Positions 1 through 9,673 are shown, counted from the first letter of the stretch. The stretch: DNA of 64,000 bases from Maridesulfovibrio hydrothermalis AM13 = DSM 14728 (GCF_000331025.1 NC_020055.1:2078370-2142369); one strand, 5' to 3'. Made by a program: numbers and translations. Notes: a model not told the origin generated them from the letters alone.

Positions 1-2
1 GT

Positions 3-407
3 GTAGTGACTTCCAACGGTTATGCCCTCCAGCCTGAATTCATTGTTCCTCCGGAAGCGGTAAACGTTGTTGTTTCTGAGGACGGTCATTTCGCCGCTTT
101 GGACAAGAACGGTATCGAACTGGCTGCGGTAGATGTGCCTATCTATGACTTTATCAATGAACCCGGTCTCAATGCCGTCGGTAAAAACCTTTATGTTGAA
201 ACTGAGGCTTCCGGTGCTCCTGTTGAAGGGACTCCCGGTGATGACAGGTTCGGAACTCTTGCGCAGGGATATCTTGAAGGTTCCAACGTTGAGCTGGTTG
301 ACGAAATGGTCGGACTTATCGTCGGGCAGAGGGCTTATGAGACTAACTCAAAAGCTATCACCACTTCCGATTCCATGCTCCAGACTGCAATTAACGTTAA
401 GAGATAG
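3..407 (+). CDS. flgG: Flagellar distal rod protein FlgG (C-terminal part, 5' end outside window)
   Basis: FlgG polymerises into the distal rod of the flagellar basal body, the drive shaft through the P and L rings. The reading frame is already open at the first bases, so the gene enters from the left and only about 134 residues are seen. The C-terminal end with RAYETNSKAITTSDSMLQT is the conserved terminal helix of FlgG-type rod proteins that packs in the tube core. It heads the operon flgG-flgA-flgH-flgI-flgJ. The family is very clear; the rest of the protein is not visible. Confidence 0.95.
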   Translation, partial: VVTSNGYALQPEFIVPPEAVNVVVSEDGHFAALDKNGIELAAVDVPIYDFINEPGLNAVGKNLYVETEASGAPVEGTPGDDRFGTLAQGYLEGSNVELVDEMVGLIVGQRAYETNSKAITTSDSMLQTAINVKR

Positions 408-508
408 TAATTAATTGATGCGCTTCGCTCTTTGCCGGGCGATTTAGCCTCCGGTGTCTTAAGAGGATAACCCCCTTAAGAATCCTTAACTGACAGGATG
501 GTTTTATT

Positions 509-1513
509 ATGACTATGGCAGGAGATATTAGAAAAATTCGCAGGCTGATCATGCTGCTTTTTATTGCAGCGGGTATCACCGTTTTTGCGGCTGCTCCGGT
601 TTATGCCTCTAAGCAGAATACTGACTGGCGAATAAAAATTAAATCTGCCGCAGTTGTGAACGGTCCCAGAGTTACTCTGGGTGATATCGCTGAATTCTAT
701 GGCGACCTTCCTCCTCAGACCCGGGCTGATTTATCCGGCGTAGAGTTGTGGAATGCTCCTTCTGCCGGGCGCAGGCCGGTCAGGGTCAACCGTAAAAAAC
801 TGCGGGTTATCCTCAAGCATTACCTTGGTGAACTGATTGGTAATTGTATCATTCCTTCGACGCTGACATTGCAGACCGGCGGAAAGGTCATGTCTGAGGA
901 GGATTTGAAACGAGCAGTTGTCAAAGTCTTGACTCCACAGGCTGAACGGAATGGCGGCGATTATAAATTCAGAGATTTTAAACTTCCTGACCATCTTTTT
1001 TTTAATGATTCGATGGACGGTTTAAGGGTTCATCTCCCCCGTGCCCTTAAGCCGGGAAGTAATAATTACAGGATTGAAATTGTCAGCGTTGACGGGCGTG
1101 TGCTCAGGCAGTTATCCGGATCAGTTTTTGTAGATGTCTGGAAACCGGTTCCGTGTCCGGTTCGTCCTCTTAACCGTAAAGAGCTGGTAACCCCTGATCT
1201 TATTACCTGGAAGAGCAAGAATATGGCTCATCTGGGCAAGCGGGTATGGGATGGGAAGGGTGGTCCCTGGCGGGTGAAAGTCCCCGTGGGCACAGGGCAG
1301 CCTATTATGCGTTCGTCTATTGAGCCGGCCCCGGTTATTTCAAGGGGGGATAAGGTTACTCTCATGTTTAAAAGCAAGCATCTTAAATTGACTGTTCCTG
1401 TTGAGTCTCTTGAGGATGGAGGGGTTGGTCAGACTGTTACGGTACGCAATTTGCAAAGTAAGCGTAAACTGGTTGGAACTGTAATCGATGCTCAGACCGT
1501 ACAGGTCAAGTAA
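509..1513 (+). CDS. flgA: Flagellar P-ring assembly chaperone FlgA
   Basis: FlgA is a periplasmic chaperone that helps FlgI assemble into the P ring around the rod. The 334-residue product starts with a positively charged stretch and a hydrophobic segment (about residues 12-33) ending in VYAS, a typical signal peptide. The C-terminal third carries the SAF-like/FlgA region with VRNLQSKRKLVGTVID near the end. At 334 residues it is longer than enterobacterial FlgA (about 220), with extra N-terminal sequence as is common in this bacterial group (recalled). An ATG two codons downstream (515) is an alternative start. Its position directly before flgH and flgI supports the call. Confidence 0.9.
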   Translation: MTMAGDIRKIRRLIMLLFIAAGITVFAAAPVYASKQNTDWRIKIKSAAVVNGPRVTLGDIAEFYGDLPPQTRADLSGVELWNAPSAGRRPVRVNRKKLRVILKHYLGELIGNCIIPSTLTLQTGGKVMSEEDLKRAVVKVLTPQAERNGGDYKFRDFKLPDHLFFNDSMDGLRVHLPRALKPGSNNYRIEIVSVDGRVLRQLSGSVFVDVWKPVPCPVRPLNRKELVTPDLITWKSKNMAHLGKRVWDGKGGPWRVKVPVGTGQPIMRSSIEPAPVISRGDKVTLMFKSKHLKLTVPVESLEDGGVGQTVTVRNLQSKRKLVGTVIDAQTVQVK

Positions 1514-1534
1514 GTATAAGCGGAGGAAGGAAAA

Positions 1535-2233
1535 ATGAAAAAATCAATACTGGCAGTTCTGCTCTGTTCAGCCATAAGTGCCGGATGCTCGCCTGTTAAA
1601 CAGGCTCCGACGCCTATGCCGGTAATGACTCCGCCAGCTCAGTATCAGGCCGAACCCGTTGATAACCCCGGCTCTCTGTTTACCTCGACTGATTCAGAAT
1701 ACCTTTTTGATGATAACCGTGCGCGCAGAATTGGCGACATAGTTGTTGTTACCGTTACTGAGAAGAGTTCAGGTAAGCATACTTCCAACTCCAAGGCGGA
1801 AAAAGAAAATACAACCGGTCTGGATGTGACAAATTTTTATGGCGGCATACTCGGCGCGATTGATCCTTTCGATCTGAAAGGAAGCGCGGGAACAAGTCCT
1901 ATGATCAAGTCTTCCATGTCCAACAAGTTCAAAAGTACCGGTGAAGCCAAGAATGAATCGAATCTGTCTGCATCAGTAGCATGCAGGGTTGTCAGGATTC
2001 TTCCCGGTAATGTTATGCAGATTGAGGGCGCAAGGCAGGTTCGGATCAATGATGAAACACAGGTTCTGGTTGTACGCGGACTTTTGCGTCAGAGAGATAT
2101 CGGACCCGGTAACACTGTTCAGTCCAGCTATCTGGCTGATGCGCATATCGAAGTTTACGGCCGCGGCGTTCTCGCTGACAAGCAGAGACCCGGCTGGCTT
2201 TCCAGAGTCATTGATAACGTCTGGCCTTTTTAG
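1535..2233 (+). CDS. flgH: Flagellar L-ring lipoprotein FlgH
   Basis: FlgH forms the L ring in the outer membrane, a bushing for the flagellar rod. The 232-residue protein has a lipoprotein signal peptide with lipobox ISAGC, making Cys18 the lipidated residue. The body contains the FlgH pattern RRIGDIVVVTVTEKSSGKHT and, near the end, an EVYGRGVLADKQRPGW stretch. A good ribosome site (GGAGGAAGG) precedes the ATG. It lies between flgA and flgI, as in other flagellar operons of this kind. Confidence 0.96.
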   Translation: MKKSILAVLLCSAISAGCSPVKQAPTPMPVMTPPAQYQAEPVDNPGSLFTSTDSEYLFDDNRARRIGDIVVVTVTEKSSGKHTSNSKAEKENTTGLDVTNFYGGILGAIDPFDLKGSAGTSPMIKSSMSNKFKSTGEAKNESNLSASVACRVVRILPGNVMQIEGARQVRINDETQVLVVRGLLRQRDIGPGNTVQSSYLADAHIEVYGRGVLADKQRPGWLSRVIDNVWPF

Positions 2234-2294
2234 AACAGAAGGGCGCAGAGTTAATTGTAAGATTTTATTAAGAAGTTGATTAACGGAGGACAGG

Positions 2295-3428
2295 ATGAAA
2301 ATCGCTAACAGGGTGAACAGCTTATCAGCAGGGCTTGCGGCGGCCGTAATGCTTCTGTTCATCGGACTTATGTACGCTCAGCCGGCAGAGGCTGTAAGAC
2401 TGAAGGATATTTCTTCTTTCAGCGGCGTACGAGACAACGATCTGGTCGGATACGGACTGGTTGTCGGTTTATCAGGAACCGGTGACGGCACAAACTCCGC
2501 ATTCACCATTACCTCCATGATCAATATGCTGGAAAAAATGGGTGTGCAGGTTGACCGCTCATCCATCAAGCCTAAAAACGTTGCCGCTGTTATGGTTACA
2601 GCCAAAATGCCTGTTTCCGCCAGACCCGGTGCACCCCTTGATGTAACTGTTTCATCCATCGGTGACAGTAAAAGTCTTTTCGGCGGCGTACTTCTTCTGA
2701 CTCCTCTTAAAGGTATAGACGGTAAGGTCTACGCTCTTTCGCAGGGCGCGCTGACTGTGGGCGGTTTTTCCGCTTCCGGCGAGGCTGCTTCCGCTTCCAA
2801 GAATGTTGTGACCGTTGCCCGCATTCCTTCCGGGGCCACAATTGAACGCTCGGTTCCTTTCGATTTCAACAGGCAGAGAAAGATTACCATTAATCTGGGC
2901 CTTTCTGATTTTGGGACAACCATGCAGGTGGTTAAAAGAATTAACGCTGTTATCGGTGGCTCTTATGCCAGCGCAGTTGATGCTTCTACAGTTGATCTGG
3001 CAATTCCAGAACAATTCAGGGGCAACATGGTTCCCCTTATGGCTTCACTTGAAAATTTGGAAATCGCACCTGACACCAAGGCCAAAGTTGTTGTGGATGA
3101 AAAGACCGGAACAGTTGTTCTGGGACGTAATGTCCGTTTGACCAGAGTTGCTATCGCACACGGTAATCTGCAGGTTGTAGTTGCTGAAGGTGCAGATGTA
3201 AGTCAGCCCGGTCCTTTTGCTCCCATTGGTGCAGAAACAGTGGAAACACCTGAAACCGAATTGCAGGTTCAAGAAGATAACAACAGGCTGATGCTTGTTG
3301 AAGGTGCAACTTTGCAAGAACTGGTTGACGGGCTTAATGCCATCGGCGCAACACCTCGTGACCTGATCTCGATCCTGAGAACCATGAAGGTTGCCGGTGC
3401 GCTGCATGCAGAATTGGAGGTCATCTAA
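2295..3428 (+). CDS. flgI: Flagellar P-ring protein FlgI
   Basis: FlgI is the periplasmic P-ring subunit that surrounds the rod at the peptidoglycan. The 377-residue product has an N-terminal signal peptide (hydrophobic residues about 13-31, cleavage near AEA) followed by the family signature [18 protein letters not shown]. The C-terminal end has the conserved [20 protein letters not shown] segment. Length matches the family (about 365-375). A GGAGGACAGG ribosome site precedes the ATG, and flgJ follows after one base. Confidence 0.97.
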   Translation: MKIANRVNSLSAGLAAAVMLLFIGLMYAQPAEAVRLKDISSFSGVRDNDLVGYGLVVGLSGTGDGTNSAFTITSMINMLEKMGVQVDRSSIKPKNVAAVMVTAKMPVSARPGAPLDVTVSSIGDSKSLFGGVLLLTPLKGIDGKVYALSQGALTVGGFSASGEAASASKNVVTVARIPSGATIERSVPFDFNRQRKITINLGLSDFGTTMQVVKRINAVIGGSYASAVDASTVDLAIPEQFRGNMVPLMASLENLEIAPDTKAKVVVDEKTGTVVLGRNVRLTRVAIAHGNLQVVVAEGADVSQPGPFAPIGAETVETPETELQVQEDNNRLMLVEGATLQELVDGLNAIGATPRDLISILRTMKVAGALHAELEVI

Positions 3429-3429
3429 A

Positions 3430-4176
3430 ATGATTGATCACGCAATAGACTCCGCAACAGCAAAGGCCGCAGCTGAAAGTAAACAGCTTCAGGGTTTTAA
3501 GACTCAGCTGAATTCTTTGAACGAACGTCTGGCCGGAGGTAAAGATTCCGAAGCGCAGCTTCGTGATGCATGCAAGAAATTTGAAGCGGTCTTTATGGGT
3601 AAGATCTGGCAGCAGATGCGCAAGAATGTGCCCAAGTCCGGTTATCTGAGCAACCAGTACGAACAGCAGTACACAGCTATGTTCGACAAGGATTTTTCAG
3701 AAAAGCTGGCTGAAGGCGGCGGTATCGGGCTTGGCGACATGCTTTATCAGCAGCTCCGTTCAAAATTGAATAATGCCAGCAAGTCCACTCTGCCCGGAAC
3801 AGGTAACTCTACTGCGCTCAAGACTCTTGATGAAGTTAAACGCAGGGGGTCTCGTGATGGTGTCCTGCTTACAAAAAACGCCATGCCCGAAAATAACGGA
3901 ATGCCCGGTATTCCTCTTCCTAAGCCCGGTATATCTTTAGAGGACGAGGATTTTACTTTCGGACAGCGTGTTGACCGCAAACTTATGAGAGACGGTGCCA
4001 AGCCCCGTCAGTTGGCCGAGAACAGTTACCGTTCAGCTTCTGCACCTTTAAGCCGTCCGGATGCTATGGCCAGAATTGAAGAGCTGGCCCGCAAGATTGA
4101 AATGGAACATGACAAGAAAGTATATGTTCAGGGTGTAACCGCGGAAGAAATTGGCAAGAAGCTTGCAGGTTTGTAG
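3430..4176 (+). CDS. flgJ: Rod-binding protein FlgJ, without a muramidase domain
   Basis: FlgJ caps and organises the growing rod. The start at 3430 is chosen because a TTGGAGGT ribosome site lies just upstream; a longer frame from 3391 would overlap flgI. The 248-residue protein has the rod-binding domain at roughly residues 40-110 (LRDACKKFEAVFMGKIWQQM and a YEQQYTAMFDKDFSEKLAEG block). The peptidoglycan hydrolase domain of enterobacterial FlgJ is absent; the C-terminal half is a low-complexity linker and a short helical tail. Single-domain FlgJ is normal in many bacteria, where a separate lytic enzyme opens the wall. Confidence 0.88.
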   Translation: MIDHAIDSATAKAAAESKQLQGFKTQLNSLNERLAGGKDSEAQLRDACKKFEAVFMGKIWQQMRKNVPKSGYLSNQYEQQYTAMFDKDFSEKLAEGGGIGLGDMLYQQLRSKLNNASKSTLPGTGNSTALKTLDEVKRRGSRDGVLLTKNAMPENNGMPGIPLPKPGISLEDEDFTFGQRVDRKLMRDGAKPRQLAENSYRSASAPLSRPDAMARIEELARKIEMEHDKKVYVQGVTAEEIGKKLAGL

Positions 4177-4208
4177 ATATGATTTTGTGAAAATAATCTT
4201 TGAAATGT

Positions 4209-4236
4209 TAAAGTTTCAATAAATATAAGTTGTTAA
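4209..4236 (+). promoter_or_regulatory. Candidate sigma-28 (FliA) promoter for flgN-flgK-flgL
   Basis: TAAAGTTT at 4209-4216 matches the FliA -35 consensus exactly. Twelve bases later GTTGTTAA (4229-4236) matches the -10 consensus GCCGATAA at five of eight positions. The element sits 19 bases before flgN, whose operon codes late (class III) flagellar proteins, which suits FliA control. The spacing is one base longer than the enterobacterial optimum, but equals that of the promoter at 10173-10200. Confidence 0.5.
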
Positions 4237-4254
4237 CGCAGGGAGGAGAGGGAT

Positions 4255-4734
4255 ATGATCAAACTCATACAGGAAAATCTTGACAGACAGTCTAAGGCGG
4301 TCTTGTTGCTCTCCATGCTTCTTCAGGAAGAATTTTCCCTGCTTATGAATAAAGATCCTCAGGGAGTTACCAGAGTTGAATTGGTAATTCAGGAGCTTAT
4401 GAGACAGATAGCCGCAGAGCGTATGTCTCTTAGAAATTTCGTTCAAAGAATTGACCCTTCAGCTGTACGGCTGGGGCAGGTGCTTCCCGCCATAGCAGAT
4501 GATCAGAGGGAGAAAATTGAAAAGATTCTGGCCCGTATTGACGAATATGAACAAAAATGCGGCGTTCAGGCCACAAAGAACCATCAGCTTGCACAGGCCC
4601 TGCTTGATCAGTCCTCTTCGATGCTGGATTTTCTGCACCGTGAAATTACCCCGAAAGAGCAGAATGTATACTCGGCCCGTGGCAGATATTCCAATCCAAG
4701 TCCGCAAGCGACTTTAATTAACGGGAGATTGTAA
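4255..4734 (+). CDS. flgN: Flagellar export chaperone FlgN
   Basis: FlgN-type proteins bind the hook-junction proteins FlgK and FlgL in the cytoplasm and deliver them to the flagellar export gate. The 159-residue product is almost wholly helical, with heptad-like spacing and no signal peptide, as expected for this family, and its length fits (about 140-160). A strong GGGAGGAGAGG ribosome site precedes the ATG. Its stop overlaps the flgK start by one base (TAATG), so the chaperone and its client are translationally coupled. Assignment rests on helical character, size and position; sequence conservation in FlgN is low. Confidence 0.85.
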   Translation: MIKLIQENLDRQSKAVLLLSMLLQEEFSLLMNKDPQGVTRVELVIQELMRQIAAERMSLRNFVQRIDPSAVRLGQVLPAIADDQREKIEKILARIDEYEQKCGVQATKNHQLAQALLDQSSSMLDFLHREITPKEQNVYSARGRYSNPSPQATLINGRL

Positions 4735-6869
4735 TGCCCGGTATTAATTCCCTTATGAACCTCGGCACGGGAGCTCTTTTTGCTTCTCAGGCGGCCATTC
4801 AGGTAACTGGTGATAACATTTCGAATGTTAATACCGAAGGTTACTCGCGCCGTAACGTGCGTCTTGAGGAAGGGGTTAGCATCAACTGGAAGCCGGGCCA
4901 GATCGGAACCGGTGTCAGGGCTGCGGAAGTTTATCGCAATTTTGATCAGTTTATTGAGAACAGCTACAATGATAAGGCTACCAAGCGTGAACGCTGGGAT
5001 TCTTTGTACAATACACTTAGCAGTGTTGAAAGTCTGTTCAACGAATCTAAAGGTTATGGAATCAACTCCAGCCTGACTAAATTTTTTAATGATTGGCAGG
5101 ATCTGAGCCAGCGTCCCAATGATGCCGCTTCACGGCAGCAGCTTTTAAATGATACCAGAAATATGGTCAACTCCCTGCACAGTATGCAGAATGATCTGGT
5201 CCGCTATCAGCAGCAGGTTGAAGACTACATCAAGCAGGACGTGGGCAAAGCCAATGATATTATGAGCCGGATTGCTGACATCAACCAGCAGATCAATGTG
5301 GAGCAGATCGAAGGCCAGAATAATCCGAATGCACTTTATGATGAAAGAGCAACTCTGATCAGAGATCTTTCCAAGATCATGGATACCAAGGTCATTGATA
5401 ACGGTCGTGGTAATATGACAATTACCACCGCGGCCGGTCAGACTCTGGTGGACAGAGACAGACATTTCAGCCTTTCTTACGATGGTCCGCAGAGTCAGAA
5501 TAACTTGAAGCCCGAATCCGTATTTGACGGTCAGGCTTATTTCGACGGGTCCAGTGAATTTGAATACACTGTTGAAGTTGTAACTCCCGGTTCAGTTACT
5601 TCCGGCGCAGGCGCGGCTCAGTTCAGAGTCTCACTTGACGGCGGAACTACCTGGCTCAAGGACGATGACGGTGCAACAAGACTTTTTGATGCCCGCCCCG
5701 AGGATGGATCAATTCAGGTCGATGACCTGAAGATCTGGTTCGGAACCGAAAGCAGCTCCAGCACCACGCCTACTCAGCCTTTCACCACCGGTGACAAGTT
5801 TGTAATCGTTCCCAAGAGTGCTCTCTACTGGGTGCAGAATACTTCCACTAAGGAAAATATTACTCCGCAGATTAACTTTGCAGGGCAGGACAACACCAGA
5901 AGGCTTACCGGCGGATCGCTGACCGGATATTTTTCTTTCCGTGATAATAATGTGGGCCGCTATAAAGAACGTATGGATGCCATGACCAAAGAAGTCATCT
6001 GGCAGACTAACAGAATTCATTCACAGGGGGCAGGTCTTAAGGCTCACACTTCTATGGAAGGAACTTACGGCGTAAGATCTGACAGCACCGCTCTTGGAAG
6101 CGGCTCTTCAGGGCTTCCTTTTGCCGATAAGCTCCAGTCTGGAAATTCCATGATGTACTTTTATGATTCCACTACCGGAAATCTGGCATCATCAGCTTCT
6201 TTCGGGCCTATTGATTTCAGTTCCATAGTGCCTCCGGGAGTTGAGAATTTTGATCCTGATCAGCATTCTTTAGATGATGTGGCCACAGCTGTTAATGCAA
6301 CTTTCGGAACCTATGTAAATGCTTCAATTGTAAACCACAAATTGCAGATTACCGCTCAGCCCGGCTATGAATATCAGATGGGGACCGATACCTCCGGTCT
6401 TTATGCCGCTCTGGGGTTGAATACATATTTCAGCGGTTCAGCAGCTGCGGATATCGAAGTTAACAGTAAAGTTAACGGGGATGTGGATTTTGTTAATGCA
6501 GGCCATGTAAACGGGGCCGGCGAAGCTAATTCCGGTGATAACTTCAGTGCGCTCAAGATCAAAGAGATGTCGCAGGCAGATATAAGCATCACGACCGCCT
6601 TTGACGGTACAACATCGCAGACCCTGATTGAATATTATGATTCAACTGTTGCTGTTGTCGGTGCTGATACTGCAACAGCTAAGTTCAACTACAATTTTCA
6701 GGACACGCTGGCATCCGACCTCAACGACAAGCAGCAAGAGGTTTCCGGTGTTAATATTGATGAAGAAATGAGTAATCTGATTAAATATCAGCACTCATAC
6801 ACCGCTGCTGCAAAATTGATTACAACTGCCGATCAGATGCTTCAAGTACTGCTCGGGCTGAAGAACTAA
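4734..6869 (+). CDS. flgK: Hook-filament junction protein 1, FlgK
   Basis: FlgK joins the hook to the filament. The 711-residue protein has the flagellin-like N-terminal block with NISNVNTEGYSRRNV (around residues 26-40) and the C-terminal helix NLIKYQHSYTAAAKLITTAD, both diagnostic. The middle, about residues 250-620, is an expanded variable region exposed on the surface. It is translationally coupled to flgN (TAATG overlap) and followed by flgL, the other junction protein. Confidence 0.97.
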   Translation: MPGINSLMNLGTGALFASQAAIQVTGDNISNVNTEGYSRRNVRLEEGVSINWKPGQIGTGVRAAEVYRNFDQFIENSYNDKATKRERWDSLYNTLSSVESLFNESKGYGINSSLTKFFNDWQDLSQRPNDAASRQQLLNDTRNMVNSLHSMQNDLVRYQQQVEDYIKQDVGKANDIMSRIADINQQINVEQIEGQNNPNALYDERATLIRDLSKIMDTKVIDNGRGNMTITTAAGQTLVDRDRHFSLSYDGPQSQNNLKPESVFDGQAYFDGSSEFEYTVEVVTPGSVTSGAGAAQFRVSLDGGTTWLKDDDGATRLFDARPEDGSIQVDDLKIWFGTESSSSTTPTQPFTTGDKFVIVPKSALYWVQNTSTKENITPQINFAGQDNTRRLTGGSLTGYFSFRDNNVGRYKERMDAMTKEVIWQTNRIHSQGAGLKAHTSMEGTYGVRSDSTALGSGSSGLPFADKLQSGNSMMYFYDSTTGNLASSASFGPIDFSSIVPPGVENFDPDQHSLDDVATAVNATFGTYVNASIVNHKLQITAQPGYEYQMGTDTSGLYAALGLNTYFSGSAAADIEVNSKVNGDVDFVNAGHVNGAGEANSGDNFSALKIKEMSQADISITTAFDGTTSQTLIEYYDSTVAVVGADTATAKFNYNFQDTLASDLNDKQQEVSGVNIDEEMSNLIKYQHSYTAAAKLITTADQMLQVLLGLKN

Positions 6870-6904
6870 GGCATTTTGATGAATAAGGCTAAGGGAGTAA
6901 GGTT

Positions 6905-8464
6905 ATGAGAGTATCACAGCAAATGCTTTTCAACACCTACGTGTCAAACATGAACAGGTCACTGACTGATCTGGTGGACACTAATATTAAGGCGCAGACT
7001 CAGAAGAAGGTTAACAAGCCTTCAGATGATCCTGTGGGCATGGCTCGTATTCTTGATCACCGCGAAACTTTAGCTACCGTTAAGCAGTACCGCAACAATA
7101 TCGATACCGCCAAGGGGTGGCTGTCTTTGTCAGATACAACTTTGACTCAGGCTTCAGCCATTATCACCAGAGCCAGAGAACTGGCCCAGCAGGCCGCTTC
7201 CGGAACTATCAGTGGTGATAACAGGGAAGAAATCAGTTACGAAGCCCGTCAGCTTTTTCAGCAGCTTATTTCTCTTTCCAATACTGAATATGAAGGAAAG
7301 AGTATTTATGCCGGACATAAAGTCGACCAGAATGCTTTTGAACAGACTCTGGGGATGACCACCAACGATTCCAATGTTTCGTCAAGATCGTACAGCATCA
7401 CCGGTAATGCTGAAAAGACTATTGTTGTTCAGTTTTTAGACAGCGGAACAGTCGGCGGCGGGGCGGACCTTGATTATCGCTACTCCAAAGACGGCGGTGA
7501 CACTTTTATAACTAAGACTTTGACTGCGGGAGACACCACTCTTGATTTCGATGGCGTGACCATGAGTCTTGAGAATGGAACAACAGTAGCTGCAAATTCT
7601 GCCACAGACACCAACGATACCACCGGTACATGGATGTGGATCAGACCTGCCGCAAAGTATCTGGGCGATGATCAGGACGCGATCAATGTCAACGGAATGA
7701 ATACCAGTCTCGGCGGAGGCAGAACCAAGGCCGAAGGGGTTTTCACCAGTGATGTTGTCGTCAGAATTGACTCGGCGGCACGGCTTCAGTCCAATATCAG
7801 TTATTCTTACAGCCTTGACGGTGGAACAAACTGGACTACCGGTAATGTTAAGACTGCTGACGGAAGTGCGTCAAACGCAGTGCTTAGTATCCCCGGCGGA
7901 ACTTTGACAATCTACTCTAATGCAGGTGTCAACCTGCTTGGTTCCGGAGCGCAGTTTGTTATCCGTCCTGATACAGCCGCGATAAACTTGCAGATTCAGG
8001 AAAATGAATATGTGAGGATTAACGATGTTGGTAAAGATATTTTCGGCGGAGTTTATCAGGCTCCGGGACAGTCCAATGCCAGTCCTGCTCTCGACAGTAA
8101 CAATACGCTGACTGGTAGCGGGGCATCTCCGTCTAAGAATCTTCTTGAAACTATGGGGAATCTGGTCGCTTTTCTGGAGACCAATAACCAGCATGGCGTT
8201 CAGCAGGTTCTTGAAAGTCTTGGCCTGTCTCAGAAACACCTGCTTACCAAGACTGCTGATGTCGGGGGCAGGGAAAACAGGCTTGCCGTTGCGGATAATG
8301 TTCTATCAAGCCTTGAGCTTAACGAGAAAGAACGAATATCACATATTGAAGACATTGATGTCGGTGAGCTTATGATTCAGCTGTCACAGCAGCAAATTGT
8401 GTATGAGGCTGTTCTTAAGAGTTCATCCATGATTATGAAGCTGAATCTTTTGAACTATGTATAG
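6905..8464 (+). CDS. flgL: Hook-filament junction protein 3, FlgL
   Basis: FlgL sits between FlgK and the flagellin filament. The N-terminal block (MRVSQQMLFNTYVSNMN, then NKPSDDPVGMARIL) and the C-terminal helix ending in AVLKSSSMIMKLNLLNYV are typical flagellin-family ends. At 519 residues it is far longer than the enterobacterial protein (about 317) because of a large central insertion, about residues 150-400, with beta-rich repeats such as YSKDGGDTF and YSLDGGTNW. Related DGG(T)TW motifs also occur in the FlgK insertion here, which suggests a shared surface domain type. Confidence 0.95.
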   Translation: MRVSQQMLFNTYVSNMNRSLTDLVDTNIKAQTQKKVNKPSDDPVGMARILDHRETLATVKQYRNNIDTAKGWLSLSDTTLTQASAIITRARELAQQAASGTISGDNREEISYEARQLFQQLISLSNTEYEGKSIYAGHKVDQNAFEQTLGMTTNDSNVSSRSYSITGNAEKTIVVQFLDSGTVGGGADLDYRYSKDGGDTFITKTLTAGDTTLDFDGVTMSLENGTTVAANSATDTNDTTGTWMWIRPAAKYLGDDQDAINVNGMNTSLGGGRTKAEGVFTSDVVVRIDSAARLQSNISYSYSLDGGTNWTTGNVKTADGSASNAVLSIPGGTLTIYSNAGVNLLGSGAQFVIRPDTAAINLQIQENEYVRINDVGKDIFGGVYQAPGQSNASPALDSNNTLTGSGASPSKNLLETMGNLVAFLETNNQHGVQQVLESLGLSQKHLLTKTADVGGRENRLAVADNVLSSLELNEKERISHIEDIDVGELMIQLSQQQIVYEAVLKSSSMIMKLNLLNYV

Positions 8465-8533
8465 AAATTAATTTAAAATACATAGTTGTGCTTGCTCGCC
8501 GGTGCCTAAGTGCGCTAAGACATTCTCAGTGCT

Positions 8534-8564
8534 GAAAATATTTGCCGCAGTGGCGGGTATTTTC
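8534..8564 (+). terminator. Stem-loop between flgL and csrA
   Basis: GAAAATA (8534-8540) pairs with TATTTTC (8558-8564), and an inner CCGC/GCGG stem (8545-8548 with 8553-8556) closes on AGTG. No long T run follows, so it is a weak terminator at best. It might instead be a processing site or a control element in the csrA leader. Confidence 0.4.
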
Positions 8565-8610
8565 ATGTAAAGTAAAAACGATCCAACAGGATTACTTACA
8601 CAAAAAAAAT

Positions 8611-8850
8611 ATGCTTATTCTGACCCGGAGACCGGGGGAAGCTCTATATCTGGATGACAATATAAAGATCACGGTTTTAAGTGTTCAAGGCAGACAGGTT
8701 AAGCTGGGCCTTGAAATACCGACCGAGACTACTGTTTACAGGGAAGAGGTTTACCTCAAAATTAAAGAACAGAACCGTTTGGCGCTTGAAAACAGACAGC
8801 AGGACCTTTTTGCTGCGACCGAATTATGGCAAAAGAAAGAAAAAAAATAA
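8611..8850 (+). CDS. csrA: Carbon storage regulator CsrA
   Basis: CsrA is a small dimeric RNA-binding protein that blocks translation of target mRNAs with GGA motifs, including flagellin mRNA in many bacteria. The start at 8611 gives [20 protein letters not shown], the universal CsrA N-terminus; an upstream in-frame start at 8542 would add 23 unlikely residues and run through the hairpin. The product is 79 residues, slightly longer than the 61-75 usual, with a basic tail. No good ribosome site is seen before the ATG. It overlaps fliW by 25 bases, coupling the regulator to its antagonist. Confidence 0.95.
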   Translation: MLILTRRPGEALYLDDNIKITVLSVQGRQVKLGLEIPTETTVYREEVYLKIKEQNRLALENRQQDLFAATELWQKKEKK

Positions 8851-9278
8851 TTAAAACCCGGCTTGGTGAAAGAGAGATCACTGAGGAAGGTATAATTTAC
8901 TTTTCCAGAGGACTCATAGGCTTTGATGACAAAAGGGATTTCGCTCTAATTCAGATCAGTGAAACATCTCCCTTTCTGCTTTTGCAAAGTCTTGAAGATC
9001 ACACTTTGGGGTTAGTGGTAGCAGATCCATATAGCTTTATGGATGATTATGAAGTCCGCTTAAGTGATGCAGAAAAAAGAATTTTGCGTGTGGAGAGTGT
9101 GGGCCAGATAGCCGTACTGGTGACAGTTACCATTCCTCCGGGAAGGCCGGATGAAACTACTCTAAATCTTGGCGGACCTATTGTTGTTAATACCGAAGCC
9201 AAACGCGGAATGCAGGTTCCTCAGGTCGATTCCAAGTATCCATCGCACTTTCGCCCGGCTAACGAAGAATCCTCTTAA
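8826..9278 (+). CDS. fliW: Flagellar assembly factor FliW, CsrA antagonist
   Basis: FliW binds CsrA and, competitively, flagellin, so free flagellin frees FliW to inactivate CsrA (known from Bacillus and Campylobacter). The 150-residue protein has the family pattern, with [20 protein letters not shown] near the start and [19 protein letters not shown] near the end. The gene starts inside the last 25 bases of csrA in another frame, an arrangement that keeps the pair in step. A terminator follows. Confidence 0.95.
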   Translation: MAKERKKIIKTRLGEREITEEGIIYFSRGLIGFDDKRDFALIQISETSPFLLLQSLEDHTLGLVVADPYSFMDDYEVRLSDAEKRILRVESVGQIAVLVTVTIPPGRPDETTLNLGGPIVVNTEAKRGMQVPQVDSKYPSHFRPANEESS

Positions 9279-9332
9279 GAGGTGTTGCCGGGTTTAATAG
9301 CGCGGGAGATGTCCCATATATTTAAATGCTTT

Positions 9333-9370
9333 TCCGGTGGAGTCCTGATTGGATTTCGCCGGATTTTTTT
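9333..9370 (+). terminator. Rho-independent terminator after fliW
   Basis: TCCGGTG (9333-9339) pairs with CGCCGGA (9357-9363, one G-T pair) and is followed at once by seven T residues (9364-9370). It ends the csrA-fliW transcript just before the convergent flgM stop. Confidence 0.75.
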
Positions 9371-9373
9371 AAA

Positions 9374-9673
9374 TCAACGCAGAAAATCTACTTCATCACG
9401 CACAAGGTTCATAGCCGTCTTACGGATATCCGGCTTGTATGTGCCTTCGCGAACCTGCTCTCTTAGATCTCTAACCTTTTGTTCTCTTGTATCCGGGCTG
9501 TCGGTTGCTGTCTGACGCGCAGTGCCGAGTAGCTTAGCCTGTGATGAGACGTTAACCACATCACGGGTGGGAGCCGACGACTTAGTCTGGGACTGAGCCT
9601 TGTCCACAGTATCCTTAACCCGATTATTAGAATAGGCCTTGAGCTGAGTCTGGTTATATTGGTTAATCTTCAT
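9374..9673 (-). CDS. flgM: Anti-sigma-28 factor FlgM
   Basis: FlgM holds the flagellar sigma factor FliA inactive until the hook is finished and FlgM is exported. The start at 9673 is chosen for the GGAGGGGATC ribosome site directly before the ATG; a longer frame to 9802 would overlap the upstream gene. The 99-residue product has an unstructured, polar N-terminus and a C-terminal half with REQVREGTYKPDIRKTAMNL, the FlgM region that wraps the sigma factor. It lies downstream of a DVU0524-like gene in the same orientation. Confidence 0.93.
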   Translation of the reverse strand: MKINQYNQTQLKAYSNNRVKDTVDKAQSQTKSSAPTRDVVNVSSQAKLLGTARQTATDSPDTREQKVRDLREQVREGTYKPDIRKTAMNLVRDEVDFLR

